Shown one piece after another: positions 25,215 through 34,218 of a stretch of DNA of 35,219 nt (within the stretch, counting starts at the first letter, position 1; every line of letters begins with the position of its first letter). The notes beneath the pieces were generated by a model, which was not told where the DNA came from, did no database searches, and saw only the letters and a program-made list of their open reading frames with translations. The stretch is from NCBI GenBank assembly GCA_903887845.1, contig CAISRC010000060.1, forward strand, positions 1-35,219, in the 5' to 3' direction. The translations under genes and the position numbers were made by a program. Source of the stretch: an uncultured Chlorobiaceae bacterium. GTDB taxonomy: Bacteria; Bacteroidota; Chlorobiia; Chlorobiales; Chlorobiaceae.

Positions 25215-26228
25215 ATGAATATACTGGTGACTGGCGCCGCAGGATTTATAGGATTTCATGTCTGCAAACGGCTGCTCGAAAGGGGAGTGCAGGTAACCGG
25301 AATCGATAACCTGAACGACTATTACGACGTTTCACTCAAGCGTGCGCGGCTGGCTCTTCTCGAGCCTTATGAAGGGTTCACGTTTGTGAAGATTGATATT
25401 GCTGACCGGAATGCGATGGAGGAGCTTTTTAAAACGGGTGCGTTTGAGCGTGTGGTCAATCTTGCCGCCCAGGCAGGAGTGCGGTATTCAATTGAGAATC
25501 CTCATGCCTATATTGAGAGTAATATTGTCGGGTTTCTCAATGTTCTCGAAGGGTGTCGCCATAATGGCGTGAAGCATCTGGTCTATGCCTCCTCAAGCTC
25601 GGTGTACGGCGCAAACGAAACCATGCCTTTTTCTGTCCATGACAATGTCGATCATCCACTTTCACTCTATGCGGCAAGCAAAAAGGCCAATGAGCTTATG
25701 GCGCATACCTACAGTCATCTCTACAATCTGCCGACGACCGGTCTCCGCTTTTTTACCGTCTATGGTCCGTGGGGAAGACCTGATATGGCGCTCTTTCTGT
25801 TTACCGATGCCATATTGAAGAACAAGCCAATCAAAGTATTCAATTATGGCAAGCATCGTCGTGATTTTACCTTTATCGACGATATTACCGAGGGGGTTCT
25901 GAGAACGCTCGATCATGTTGCCGAACCCAATCCCGAGTGGTCAGGCCTCAAGCCCGATACTGCGACAAGCAAAGCCCCATGGCGGGTGTACAATATCGGC
26001 AACAGCAACCCGGTCGAGCTGATGGATTACATCAAAGCTCTTGAGGAGCAGCTTGGCCAGACTGCCATAAAAGAGTTCCTGCCACTGCAGCCCGGAGACG
26101 TGCCCGACACTTATGCTGACGTTGACCAATTGATGCAGGATGTTCATTACAAACCGGAGACCACTGTGCCTGAAGGTATCAAGCGTTTTGTAGCATGGTA
26201 TCGCGAGTATTACGGGGTAACGGGGTGA
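25215..26228 (+). CDS. NAD-dependent sugar epimerase, UDP-glucuronate 4-epimerase-like
   Basis: A 337-aa extended SDR. The NAD-binding motif TGAAGFIG is at 6-13, the catalytic pair is Y152 and K156 in SLYAASKKA, preceded by YASSSSVYG, and [18 protein letters not shown] follows. This last segment together with the [11 protein letters not shown] region is typical of UDP-glucuronate 4-epimerases (CapI/LspL/WbnF group), which supply UDP-galacturonate for capsule or LPS. UDP-glucose 4-epimerase activity cannot be excluded. Start taken at the ATG that begins MNILVTG. The next gene starts after 33 bases. Confidence 0.88.
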   Translation: MNILVTGAAGFIGFHVCKRLLERGVQVTGIDNLNDYYDVSLKRARLALLEPYEGFTFVKIDIADRNAMEELFKTGAFERVVNLAAQAGVRYSIENPHAYIESNIVGFLNVLEGCRHNGVKHLVYASSSSVYGANETMPFSVHDNVDHPLSLYAASKKANELMAHTYSHLYNLPTTGLRFFTVYGPWGRPDMALFLFTDAILKNKPIKVFNYGKHRRDFTFIDDITEGVLRTLDHVAEPNPEWSGLKPDTATSKAPWRVYNIGNSNPVELMDYIKALEEQLGQTAIKEFLPLQPGDVPDTYADVDQLMQDVHYKPETTVPEGIKRFVAWYREYYGVTG

Positions 26229-26261
26229 TTGAACCTCTTATTTTTTAGCAAATATATCTCT

Positions 26262-26687
26262 ATGTCGACACAAGATATTCGTTGGATACAACGGCTGAAC
26301 CATTTCAATTATGCGTTTGCCCGAATGCAGAATGCGGTTGCTCTTGCCGCTGAGCGCGATCTTTCCGATCTCGAACAGCAGGGGTTGATACAGTCGTTTG
26401 AATATACCCATGAGCTGGCCTGGAAGACGTTGAAGGATTTTCTCGAACATCGCGGTACAGAGGCTCTTTATGGTTCGAAAGATGTTACTCGTCTCGCCTT
26501 CAGCCTCGGGCTGATTGAGGATGGCGATATCTGGATGGATATGATTCGTGACCGTAACTTAACCTCTCACACCTATAACGAAGAGACTGCGCGGGAGATT
26601 GTTGAGGCTATCCTGAACCGTTATAGTGCAGCATTTACGGTTTTTCAGCGCAAGATGGATAGTTTGAAAGAGGAGGAGGCGTTGTGA
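26262..26687 (+). CDS. HEPN-type nucleotidyltransferase substrate-binding protein (HI0074 family)
   Basis: A 141-aa four-helix protein. QSFEYTHELAWKTLKDFL at about 44-61 and DRNLTSHTYNEE at 97-108 define the HI0074 family. R98 and H103 give the Rx4H motif of HEPN proteins, the RNase active site of HEPN toxins. In HEPN/MNT pairs the HEPN partner is the toxin and the minimal nucleotidyltransferase neutralises it by modifying it; for the HI0073/HI0074 branch a substrate-binding role was originally proposed. It overlaps the nucleotidyltransferase gene by four bases (GTGA), the usual arrangement. Confidence 0.88.
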   Translation: MSTQDIRWIQRLNHFNYAFARMQNAVALAAERDLSDLEQQGLIQSFEYTHELAWKTLKDFLEHRGTEALYGSKDVTRLAFSLGLIEDGDIWMDMIRDRNLTSHTYNEETAREIVEAILNRYSAAFTVFQRKMDSLKEEEAL

Positions 26688-27010
26688 GTTACGGACTTGC
26701 AGAATCGGTGATTGAAGGTATTCGCGGCGTTTTTTCCCATTATCCGCCGATTGAACAAGCAGTTCTCTACGGTTCGCGGGCAAAAGGCAGCTACCGGCAA
26801 GGCTCGGATATTGACTTGACGCTTGTTGGCGGAGAGGATTTGACCTCCGCCGTTCAGACCAAAATCATGAACGAGCTTGATGATCTGCTGCTCCCTTATG
26901 CAATTGACCTTTCACTTTTGCGAAACATCAGTGATGCTTCTGTGCTCGACCATATCCAGCGCGTTGGCGTTGTACTGTATCAGAACGATGGCAAAATAAT
27001 GATAGGTTGA
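26684..27010 (+). CDS. Minimal nucleotidyltransferase (MNT)
   Basis: A 108-aa protein of the polymerase-beta nucleotidyltransferase fold. The motif GSRAKG begins at G30 and S31, and D42 and D44 (SDIDLTL) are metal ligands. It is the partner of the HEPN-like protein before it, with a GTG start inside the end of that gene. Known MNT antitoxins transfer AMP to a tyrosine of the HEPN toxin. The gene converges with the second nucleotidyltransferase gene, 62 bases away. Confidence 0.9.
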   Translation: MSYGLAESVIEGIRGVFSHYPPIEQAVLYGSRAKGSYRQGSDIDLTLVGGEDLTSAVQTKIMNELDDLLLPYAIDLSLLRNISDASVLDHIQRVGVVLYQNDGKIMIG

Positions 27011-27072
27011 TTGCCAATAATTGACGTAAGCTGATGTTTCCTAACGCTTTACGGGTCGACAGAATTGCTCAA

Positions 27073-27387
27073 TTACAGCTTTTCCACAATTCCGGAAATC
27101 ACCTCATACCCACTCGTTTCAATAACATTGCGAAACTCCGCTGAAATCGCATTCCAGTCGAGCAGAGCAACACGAAAAGAAAGGTCGGATTCCTGAAACG
27201 CCTCTTTCAGCTCTGCAAGTCGTCGCCAATCAAGCCTGCCTTGCCCGACAAGCGCCAAATCAAGGTCGGAATAGTGCTTCGCTTTGCCGTTGTAGCGTGA
27301 ACCAAAAGCCCGCACTTCGCAATCAGGAAAAAACTGCGATACAATACTGAGAATAATTTCAAGCTGTTCTGGTGTAACATCAATCAT
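27073..27387 (-). CDS. Minimal nucleotidyltransferase, second copy
   Basis: A 104-aa MNT protein with FGSRYNG (G29, S30) and metal ligands D41 and D43 (SDLDLAL). The start is the ATG that overlaps the end of the broken HEPN gene by eight bases; a longer frame lacks this coupling. The sequence is only distantly like the plus-strand MNT, so it is a different member rather than a recent duplicate. Its coding frame is intact, while its partner gene carries two stops. Confidence 0.87.
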   Translation of the reverse strand: MIDVTPEQLEIILSIVSQFFPDCEVRAFGSRYNGKAKHYSDLDLALVGQGRLDWRRLAELKEAFQESDLSFRVALLDWNAISAEFRNVIETSGYEVISGIVEKL

Positions 27388-27802
27388 TCTGTGCCTCCAA
27401 CCGATTGAGAACATATCGCGAAGCCTCACCAAAGTTTAGTGCTGAAGCAAATGCCTCTTCTGCGTTATCGGCATCATAGGTGTGAGAGGTGAGATTTCGT
27501 GACTAGTGAAACGCCATCCAATGTTGAACATCGTCAATGAGATGCTCTTCAGCGCACACTCTGAACAGTTCTCGACGGCTTACTCCGTCAACCGCATCAG
27601 GGTTGACGTTTTGCTCCATCCATCGCTTCATAAACTTCAAGCACTGTTCATAAGCAACTTCAAAGTTCTGAATCACTCCTGCTTTTACGGTGTCGAGATC
27701 ATCTTCGGTTAGAGTGCTGTTGCTTCAGAGCACCTGATAACTGCTGATTGACTTTTCGAGTGAGGCAATTGCCTTTTTCAAACTGCTCAGATCAAGTAGC
27801 AT
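27380..27802 (-). pseudogene. Broken HEPN/HI0074-family gene with two in-frame stops
   Basis: Read from the ATG at 27802, one frame gives 140 codons up to a TGA that overlaps the second nucleotidyltransferase start. It contains LKKAIASLEKS, VIQNFEVAYEQCLKFMKRW (the family's helix pattern), and RNLTSHTYDADNAEEAF, close to the RNLTSHTYNEE of the intact copy. Codon 26 is TGA (27725-27727) and codon 100 is TAG (27503-27505), just before the RNLTSH motif. There is no frameshift, so decay is recent. Even re-initiation after the first stop would give a product ending before the Rx4H site. It starts 31 bases after the lysS stop. Confidence 0.85.
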
Positions 27803-27832
27803 GGTGTGCTCCTAAAGTATGGCCGGCCATCT

Positions 27833-29368
27833 CTACTCCGGCTTCAAATGCGGGAAAAAAATCACGTCTCTTATGGAATCCTGACCGGTCAGAATCATCA
27901 CCAACCGGTCAATGCCGATGCCAAGGCCCGCGCATGGCGGCATGCCGTATTCGATGGCGCGGAGGAAGTCTTCGTCGACAATCATGGCCTCTTCGTCACC
28001 TCGTTGCCTCAGCTTCGCCTGCGACTCCAGTCTTTCACGTTGAATGACAGGATCGTTCAGTTCAGAGAATGAGTTGCAGACCTCTTTGCCTCCGACGATG
28101 AGTTCAAATCGTTCGACAATGCCCGGCAGTGAGGGGTGCTCCTTGGCCAGAGGCGACATTTCGGTCGGGTAGTCGGTGATAAAGGTCGGCTGAATGAGCT
28201 TTGGCTCAACAAATTCACCGAAAATCTCGTCAATTATCTTGCCGCTGCTGATTTTTGGATCAAGTTCAAGCCCAAGATCCTTGGCCGTATAGCGAAGCTC
28301 CTCTTCAGATTGTCCGCGAATATTCTTGCCGGTGTATTCGGCAATAGCGTCGATAATGCTCAGGCGCCGAAATGGAGTCTGAAGGCTTATCTCGTTGCCG
28401 AGAAAGAGGGTGGTATCGCTCTTGTTGATTTCTATTGCGGTCTGGTAGAGCAGCTCTTCGACCAGCTTCATCATCCAGTTGTAATCCTTGTAGGCGACAT
28501 AGAGCTCAACCTGGGTGAACTCCGGGTTGTGAAAACGGTCGATGCCTTCGTTGCGGAAATCCTTGGCAAATTCAAACACTCCGTCAAAACCTCCCACAAT
28601 CAGCCGCTTGAGGTAGAGTTCGTTTGCTATGCGCAGGTAGAGCTGCATGTCGAGCGCATTGTGATGCGTGGTGAACGGGCGGGCGGCTGCGCCCCCGTAA
28701 ATGGGCTGCAAAATTGGAGTTTCAACTTCAAGCCAACCCTGCTGTGAAAAGAAATTTCGCATGAAAGAGACAATTGCGGAGCGCTTGAGAAAGGTCTGCT
28801 TGACTTCCGGATTGACAATCAGGTCAACATAACGCTGGCGGTACCGAAGCTCCTTGTCGCTGAAAGCATCAAAAATAACTTTTTCGCCATCAACCTCTTT
28901 CTCTTTTGCGACGGGGATTGGTCGAAGGGACTTGGTGAGCAGCTCCAGCGATTCGGCATGGACAGATATTTCTCCGGTTCTTGTTTTGAAGGTGAATCCA
29001 CTCACGCCAACGATATCGCCGATGTCGAGCAGCTTGAAGGTGTTATAGGTTACCTCACCGACCTCATCTTTTTTCATATAGATCTGTATCCTGCCTGCCG
29101 AGTCTTGCAGATGGAAAAAAGAGGCTTTTCCCATTTTTCTGATGGTCATGATTCTGCCAGCGACAGCGACCGGCGTTTTAGCCTCATCTTCAAAATCGTC
29201 GATGATCTCCACAGAAGAGTGTGTTACCTCGAAGTGGGTTGGATAGGGGTTTATCCCGGCCTCCATAAGGTGCTGACGCTCTTCAAAACGGCGCTGCATC
29301 TGGTCATTCAGGGATATCTGGGCTGGCAGTTCCTGGCTATTGTTGTTCTGTCCGTTCTCTTTCTGCAT
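27833..29368 (-). CDS. lysS: Lysyl-tRNA synthetase, class II
   Basis: A 511-aa class II synthetase that charges tRNA(Lys). An N-terminal OB-fold anticodon-binding domain contains [23 protein letters not shown]. Motif 2 is visible as [18 protein letters not shown] and motif 3 as [14 protein letters not shown], followed by [15 protein letters not shown], the standard C-terminal end. Length is normal. The N-terminal ~20 residues, rich in Asn and Gln, are not conserved. It lies 69 bases after crtB on the same strand, so cotranscription is possible, and just upstream of the broken HEPN gene. Confidence 0.96.
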   Translation of the reverse strand: MQKENGQNNNSQELPAQISLNDQMQRRFEERQHLMEAGINPYPTHFEVTHSSVEIIDDFEDEAKTPVAVAGRIMTIRKMGKASFFHLQDSAGRIQIYMKKDEVGEVTYNTFKLLDIGDIVGVSGFTFKTRTGEISVHAESLELLTKSLRPIPVAKEKEVDGEKVIFDAFSDKELRYRQRYVDLIVNPEVKQTFLKRSAIVSFMRNFFSQQGWLEVETPILQPIYGGAAARPFTTHHNALDMQLYLRIANELYLKRLIVGGFDGVFEFAKDFRNEGIDRFHNPEFTQVELYVAYKDYNWMMKLVEELLYQTAIEINKSDTTLFLGNEISLQTPFRRLSIIDAIAEYTGKNIRGQSEEELRYTAKDLGLELDPKISSGKIIDEIFGEFVEPKLIQPTFITDYPTEMSPLAKEHPSLPGIVERFELIVGGKEVCNSFSELNDPVIQRERLESQAKLRQRGDEEAMIVDEDFLRAIEYGMPPCAGLGIGIDRLVMILTGQDSIRDVIFFPHLKPE

Positions 29369-29437
29369 AATGGTTATCTCTTTCTCAATTCTGTATGTGA
29401 ATGAATATGGGCAAACCCTGCGGAGTTTTTTTAACTC

Positions 29438-30361
29438 TTAACGGGTTTTGTACAAGACATAAGGAATGGTGCTGATTTTCTGAAAAAATGAGCGATAGGC
29501 TCTTTTTGAGAAAACGTCGTAGTTGTTTTTTTCGATAGCAGTTAAAATATTCCCGTAGTTGATGCTGCTGATGGCAACCCCGAAGCGGCTTCGCCGCTCC
29601 AGCATTGGAATCCCTTTATCCGACAAGCGGTAGTAGTTTCTTGCTCTTTCGAGCTGAAACTTCATCAACGCAATGAAGTTGGGGTTGATTTTTTTCTGCA
29701 TCAGCTCCTCACTTGAATAGTTGAAGCGGCGCAGATCTTCAAGTGGCAGGTAGATTCTGCCTCGGTTGACATCTTCACCGACATCGCGCAGAATGTTGGT
29801 TAACTGCATGGCTATCCCCAGTTCAATGGCATGTTGCAGCGCCTGTTTATCGCTGTAGCCGAAAATTTCGGATGTCATCAGTCCGACCACTGCGGCCACT
29901 TTGTAGCAGTAAACGTAGAGTTCATCAAAGGTTTCAAAAGGTTTGAACTCAATATCCATGGCGACTCCATCCATCAAATCAAGGGGGAGCTCTATCGGGA
30001 TTGTGAAGCTTTTCAGCGTATCGTGCCAGGCCATCATAATCGGATCGTTCTCAATTTTTCCGCCGTAGCATGCTTTGAGCTTTGATTTCCATCCCTCAAG
30101 CATCAGACTGATCTCTTCTTTGGTGATAAGTCCGTTAGCAAGTTTTTCCTCCGCCATATCGACAACATCATCGACAGTTCGCAGCAGGGCGTAGATGGCA
30201 AAAATTGGTTTCTGCTGTTTTTTAGGCAGAAACAGGCTTGCAAGATAAAATGTTTTTGCGTGTTCTTTTGAAATCTGGCGGCAGTATGCATAAGCATCAT
30301 CAAGCGTTATCAGCTTTTCAGTCTCCAGGCCTGCAGAGTTTCGGCGTTCGTTCTGATTCAT
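29438..30361 (-). CDS. crtB: Phytoene synthase
   Basis: A 307-aa trans-isoprenyl diphosphate synthase that joins two geranylgeranyl diphosphates to phytoene, the first step to chlorobactene or isorenieratene in green sulfur bacteria. The first Asp-rich motif is RTVDDVVD and the second NILRDVGEDVNRGRIYLP; AKTFYLASLFLP and FGVAISSINYG are further family marks. Squalene-synthase relatives differ at these sites, so CrtB is the best call. The start was put at the ATG before NQNERRNS, since the longer frame adds 60 unlikely residues. It diverges from hflX across a 213-base gap. Confidence 0.88.
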   Translation of the reverse strand: MNQNERRNSAGLETEKLITLDDAYAYCRQISKEHAKTFYLASLFLPKKQQKPIFAIYALLRTVDDVVDMAEEKLANGLITKEEISLMLEGWKSKLKACYGGKIENDPIMMAWHDTLKSFTIPIELPLDLMDGVAMDIEFKPFETFDELYVYCYKVAAVVGLMTSEIFGYSDKQALQHAIELGIAMQLTNILRDVGEDVNRGRIYLPLEDLRRFNYSSEELMQKKINPNFIALMKFQLERARNYYRLSDKGIPMLERRSRFGVAISSINYGNILTAIEKNNYDVFSKRAYRSFFQKISTIPYVLYKTR

Positions 30362-30574
30362 CTGATATGCGCTTATATTTTGCCTGTTTTGGTCATTACA
30401 GCAATAATCGCTTTCTGTGGTAGGGGGTGAAAGCAAAAATGTGTACCTTTTTAAACGGTTCGAATATGAATCGAGAATGAAACGCCAAGATAAAACAATG
30501 GTTGTAATATAGCAACAAGCCACATTACAGATCGCTGTCATTCATTTTTATTTACGTAATTTATTACTGTCCGA

Positions 30575-31864
30575 TTGAATACTGTTACTCCTGAAAATAA
30601 AAGGGAAAAGGCCTTTCTTGTCGGTCTTTGTTCTCCTCCTGAAACACCCCGTTCACTTGTTGAAGAGTACCTTGATGAACTTGCTTTTCTTGCCGATACG
30701 GCAGGAGCGGATGTCGTTGACTCGTTTATTCAGGACAGAAAACTGCGTGATCCTGCCTATTGTATTGGAAAAGGAAAGGTTGAGGAACTTGTTCTGTTTG
30801 TAAAGGAGCATGAAATAGATCTTGTGATTTTCGATGACGACCTTACACCAGCCCAGGCCAGAAACCTTGAACAGGCTCTGGAGTGCAAAGTTATCGATCG
30901 CACCGGCCTCATCCTGCAGATTTTTGCTATAAGAGCTCAATCGGCGCAAGCGAAAATGCAGGTGGAGCTTGCTCAGCTCGAATATATGCTTCCCCGTCTT
31001 TCCGGGAAGTGGACTCACCTTTCGAAACAGAAGGGTGGTATAGGCAACAAGGGGCCAGGTGAAACCCAGATTGAGACGGACCGTCGTCTGGTTCGTAATC
31101 GTATTGCGCTTCTGAAGAAGAAGTTGCGAGAGGTTGCCCTTCAGCATGATACGCAGACTCGCAGTCGTCAGGCTGTGCAGCGAGTTTCGCTTGTGGGGTA
31201 CACCAATGCTGGCAAGTCAACATTGATGAACGCACTTTGCCCGGAGGCTGAGGCTTTTGCGGAGAACAGGCTTTTTGCGACGCTCGATACCAAAACTCGA
31301 CGTCTTGAACTGAACATCAACAAGCTTGTCTTGCTATCGGATACAGTTGGTTTTATACGCAAATTGCCGCACACTCTTGTTGAGAGTTTTAAATCGACTC
31401 TTGACGAAGTGCTGCAGGCCGATTTTCTCCTCCATGTGGTCGATATCAGCCATCCTGGTTTTGAGGAGCAGATGACGGTGGTGCGCGATACGCTGAAGGA
31501 GATCGGGGTCATTCACGACAACATTATTGAGGTTTTCAACAAGATTGATGCTCTCGAAGATCCTTCGCTCCTGCGTGAGCTTGGCGAAAAATATCCTGAT
31601 GCGGTCTTTATCTCTGCGGTTCGGGGAATCAATATTGCTCTTCTCAAGGAGAGGATTAGCCAGCAGGTTGCGCGTGAGTACACCGAACGTCATATCAGTG
31701 TGCATGTCTCCAACTATAAACTGATAACGTATCTGTACGAACATACAGAAGTTATTGACAAGCGCCATGTTGATGAAGAGGTTGAGCTTACCTTCAGGGT
31801 TCGCAATACCGAACTCAAACAGATTGATGCTTTTATCAATGCTTCACAACATATCCCATCCTGA
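30575..31864 (+). CDS. hflX: GTPase HflX
   Basis: A 429-aa ribosome-associated GTPase that splits stalled or hibernating ribosomes. The HflX N-terminal domain ends in the glycine-rich GIGNKGPGETQIETDRR at 155-171, then the G domain has GYTNAGKST at 208-216 (P-loop), DTVGFIRKLP (G3) and NKID (G4). The proposed start is TTG; no ATG is available nearby that would keep the conserved start KAFLVGL. Its stop overlaps the ybeY ATG by one base (TGATG), showing translational coupling. Confidence 0.95.
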   Translation: MNTVTPENKREKAFLVGLCSPPETPRSLVEEYLDELAFLADTAGADVVDSFIQDRKLRDPAYCIGKGKVEELVLFVKEHEIDLVIFDDDLTPAQARNLEQALECKVIDRTGLILQIFAIRAQSAQAKMQVELAQLEYMLPRLSGKWTHLSKQKGGIGNKGPGETQIETDRRLVRNRIALLKKKLREVALQHDTQTRSRQAVQRVSLVGYTNAGKSTLMNALCPEAEAFAENRLFATLDTKTRRLELNINKLVLLSDTVGFIRKLPHTLVESFKSTLDEVLQADFLLHVVDISHPGFEEQMTVVRDTLKEIGVIHDNIIEVFNKIDALEDPSLLRELGEKYPDAVFISAVRGINIALLKERISQQVAREYTERHISVHVSNYKLITYLYEHTEVIDKRHVDEEVELTFRVRNTELKQIDAFINASQHIPS

Positions 31865-32283
31865 TGCTGGAAATTTACAATTCGACAAAAAAGACTATCC
31901 CTGAGCAGTTGCTCGAAAAGGCTGTTTTGTTGGTTATTGAACATGAGGGTTATACGGTTGAATCTGTTGTCGGTGTTTATTGTGGTAACAAAATGATACA
32001 TCGAATCAACCGTGAGTTTCTTGGTCATGATTACCCTACTGACACCATAACATTTCGCTACAACAAGGGAAGCGAAATTGATGGGGAGTTTTATGTTTCA
32101 CTTGATGTCATCAAGGAAAATGCCGCAAAGTTTTCTGTTGATTTTCAGGAGGAACTTTTGCGTGTTACCTTCCATTCAGTGCTTCATCTTATTGGTTATG
32201 ATGATCAGTCTTTTGAAGATCGTGCGCTGATGCAGGAAAAAGAAAATTTTTATATCAAGGGTTTCGGCGAACAAGAGAAGTGA
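31864..32283 (+). CDS. ybeY: Endoribonuclease YbeY (rRNA maturation)
   Basis: A 139-aa metal-dependent RNase for 16S rRNA 3'-end processing. The zinc site is FHSVLHLIGYDD, with ligands H104 and H108. In most YbeY proteins a third histidine follows (GYDH); here D114 stands at that place. I believe the same change occurs in some Bacteroidetes/Chlorobi members, so the protein is likely active. DYPTDTITFRY is the second conserved region. Coupled to hflX by the one-base overlap. Confidence 0.93.
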   Translation: MLEIYNSTKKTIPEQLLEKAVLLVIEHEGYTVESVVGVYCGNKMIHRINREFLGHDYPTDTITFRYNKGSEIDGEFYVSLDVIKENAAKFSVDFQEELLRVTFHSVLHLIGYDDQSFEDRALMQEKENFYIKGFGEQEK

Positions 32284-32345
32284 AGTTCAGGGTGCTGCCA
32301 CCCCAATGACTCTTGTTCTCAATTATTAGCTAACTTGTTACTGTT

Positions 32346-33329
32346 ATGAATCTTGTTATTAACGATCTCCCCTGTGAGGCACTGCCTGGCCAGACCATCG
32401 GCAAGGCGGCCCGGTTGAACCATAGTCATGTCGGCCACCTGTGTGGGGGCAGAGGGATATGCCAGACTTGCTATGTAACCGTTCGGGAAGGGAGTGATTG
32501 CCTTTCTCCGCTTTCCGACATTGAAAAAGCTTTTTTATCTGAACGCCAGATCCTGAGTGGTGGACGTCTTGCGTGTCAGGCGATCATCGAGCAGGGGGGG
32601 ACTCTCAATGTCCTTTCGCGTCCTGAAGAGATTCGCCGACTGCTGCTCAGTAATCCCGTTGCTCTTTTTCCCTTCGTTGCAACAATGGCAAGTGATACGG
32701 CATCGAGAATACTTCCTGGTATTAGCAATCTTGCAGGGCGGATAATCAGGGGCGAGGTGAGCGACATGGATGGTTCCCGGGAGATGTTGATCGATGCTCA
32801 ACCAGTCCTTGCAGTGAAAGTCGCATCTCTTCCAGAACCGGTGAAGCTCGCACCGATTGTTCAGAAAGTGAGCGCACCGGTTGTTGTGCCTGTTTCTGCT
32901 GTTGTCGAAGAGATAAATGCACCAACGGTTACGGCGGTCACTCTTGAAGGGATAGATGAGGGACTTGCCGTGAAACTGGTTGAGGCTGGTGTGCAAAGCC
33001 ATGAACAGCTTCTCGAAAGAGGACGCGACAAGAGTGGACGCAAGGGACTGTCCGTTGCAACCGGAATCAGTGAGGCGGTTATACTCAAGCTGGTTAATCG
33101 TCTCGATCTTTCAAGAGTTAAAGGGATAACTTTCTCCACAGTGGAACTGCTCGAAGCGGCAGGAGTTGGTACCCTCTTCGACCTTATTCAGCGTAATCCA
33201 TCGAACCTTTATGCCAAAATGCAGGCAATCAACCAACAGAAAAAATTGGTTCAACTGTCACCTTCCGTCGACCAGATAAAAGAATGGATAGCGCTGGCAA
33301 AAAAATTGCCTCGCAAGGTTCTTTTTTAA
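32346..33329 (+). CDS. [2Fe-2S] ferredoxin / chlorosome-like / DUF4332 fusion
   Basis: A 327-aa protein with three parts. Residues 1-~90 are an adrenodoxin-type [2Fe-2S] domain with cluster ligands C33, C39, C42 and C77 (C-x5-C-x2-C-x34-C). This type of domain is the N-terminal half of chlorosome proteins CsmI, CsmJ and CsmX. Residues 103-136 are a hydrophobic or amphipathic stretch (NPVALFPFVATM, SRILPGISNLAGR), as expected for association with the chlorosome envelope (inference). A Pro/Val-rich linker at ~153-193 leads to a DUF4332 helix-hairpin-helix region at ~195-327, with TGISEAVILKLVNRLDLSRVKGI and EAAGVGTLFDLIQRNPSNL. I know of no such combination in CsmI/J/X. The gene stands alone with no Shine-Dalgarno sequence. 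Confidence 0.82.
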   Translation: MNLVINDLPCEALPGQTIGKAARLNHSHVGHLCGGRGICQTCYVTVREGSDCLSPLSDIEKAFLSERQILSGGRLACQAIIEQGGTLNVLSRPEEIRRLLLSNPVALFPFVATMASDTASRILPGISNLAGRIIRGEVSDMDGSREMLIDAQPVLAVKVASLPEPVKLAPIVQKVSAPVVVPVSAVVEEINAPTVTAVTLEGIDEGLAVKLVEAGVQSHEQLLERGRDKSGRKGLSVATGISEAVILKLVNRLDLSRVKGITFSTVELLEAAGVGTLFDLIQRNPSNLYAKMQAINQQKKLVQLSPSVDQIKEWIALAKKLPRKVLF

Positions 33330-33341
33330 TGCAGTAGCTTT

Positions 33342-34037
33342 TCATAAGCGCCCCTGTTCATCAAGAGCTGGATAGGGGATGCCTTTTTCCCGAAGTTCCC
33401 GGCTCAGACGCGGATAGGCAAACTCAAAGAGCATCCGCTCAATGTACTCCGGCTTGAGCTGTGGCTGGCTGTACATCTCTTTTTGCGCTCTCTGGCGCTG
33501 TGCTTCGAAAAGAATGACTGCGGTGGCAACAGAGACATTAAGGGATTCTCCCATGCCAAGCATTGGCACCAGAATAGCCTGGTCGGCCCCTTTGATAGCC
33601 TCTTTTGATATCCCGTCCCACTCGGCGCCGACGACCAGAGCGGTTGGCAGAGTATAGTCGACATCTCTGAAATCCAGACATCCCTCACTGTTTGTTGCAA
33701 CGAGGATCTGCATGCCGTTTGCTGATAACTTGCTGTACACTGTTTCAATATCAGGGTACAAATTCATGGTGATCCATTTGCTTGTGCCGGCCGCTGCATT
33801 CTGTTCAGTATAAATGGTTTTGCGATATGAAACGGCATGGATTTCATTTATTCCGACTCCGTCACAGCTTCGGATTATGGCGGACAGGTTGTGAGCCTTG
33901 TTGACATTATCCATGACTACCGTCAGATCAGGCTGGCGATGGAGCAGCATTGTGCGGATTTTGCGGAATCGTTCAGGGGATATCAAGGTGGTGGAAAATG
34001 GTGTATGAATTATGATGTTGTCAAGGCATGGATACAA
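33342..34037 (-). CDS. trmH: tRNA 2'-O-methyltransferase, TrmH/SpoU family
   Basis: A 231-aa SPOUT methyltransferase. Motif 1 is NKAHNLSAIIRSCDGVG, motif 2 VVGAEWDGIS, and motif 3 VPMLGMGESLNVSVATAVILFE, which forms the knot. RFRKIRTMLLHRQPDLTVVMDNV near the start matches TrmH, the enzyme for Gm18 in tRNA, more than the RlmB group. The first ~19 residues are beyond the usual TrmH start; an in-frame TTG before ISPERFRK may be the true start. It converges with the ferredoxin fusion gene, 12 bases apart. Confidence 0.85.
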   Translation of the reverse strand: MYPCLDNIIIHTPFSTTLISPERFRKIRTMLLHRQPDLTVVMDNVNKAHNLSAIIRSCDGVGINEIHAVSYRKTIYTEQNAAAGTSKWITMNLYPDIETVYSKLSANGMQILVATNSEGCLDFRDVDYTLPTALVVGAEWDGISKEAIKGADQAILVPMLGMGESLNVSVATAVILFEAQRQRAQKEMYSQPQLKPEYIERMLFEFAYPRLSRELREKGIPYPALDEQGRL

Positions 34038-34218
34038 GAAAGCTTTTTTTTAGGTTTTCCTCAATCATAATCGAACAAGATGACAGCTATTCGTATCGTA
34101 CAGTTGTTACGGCCTGAATCTTGCGGGGGTTACTTTTTTTAAGTATATCATTAATGATGATCCAACTCTGGAACGGCAATTAAACTGAACAGAGCTTGAG
34201 GCGCACGGTATCCATGTT

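Noticed and set aside
24950-25309. 119-codon plus-strand reading frame before the epimerase
   Set aside because: It runs out of frame into the conserved start of the epimerase, and its sequence shows no family pattern.
28136-28747. 203-codon plus-strand reading frame opposite lysS
   Set aside because: It is antisense to conserved synthetase sequence and has no motif of its own.
33295-33332. A- and T-rich imperfect hairpin at the end of the ferredoxin fusion gene
   Set aside because: The stem is interrupted and mostly A-T pairs, and it overlaps codons of the gene, so a terminator call is not supported.
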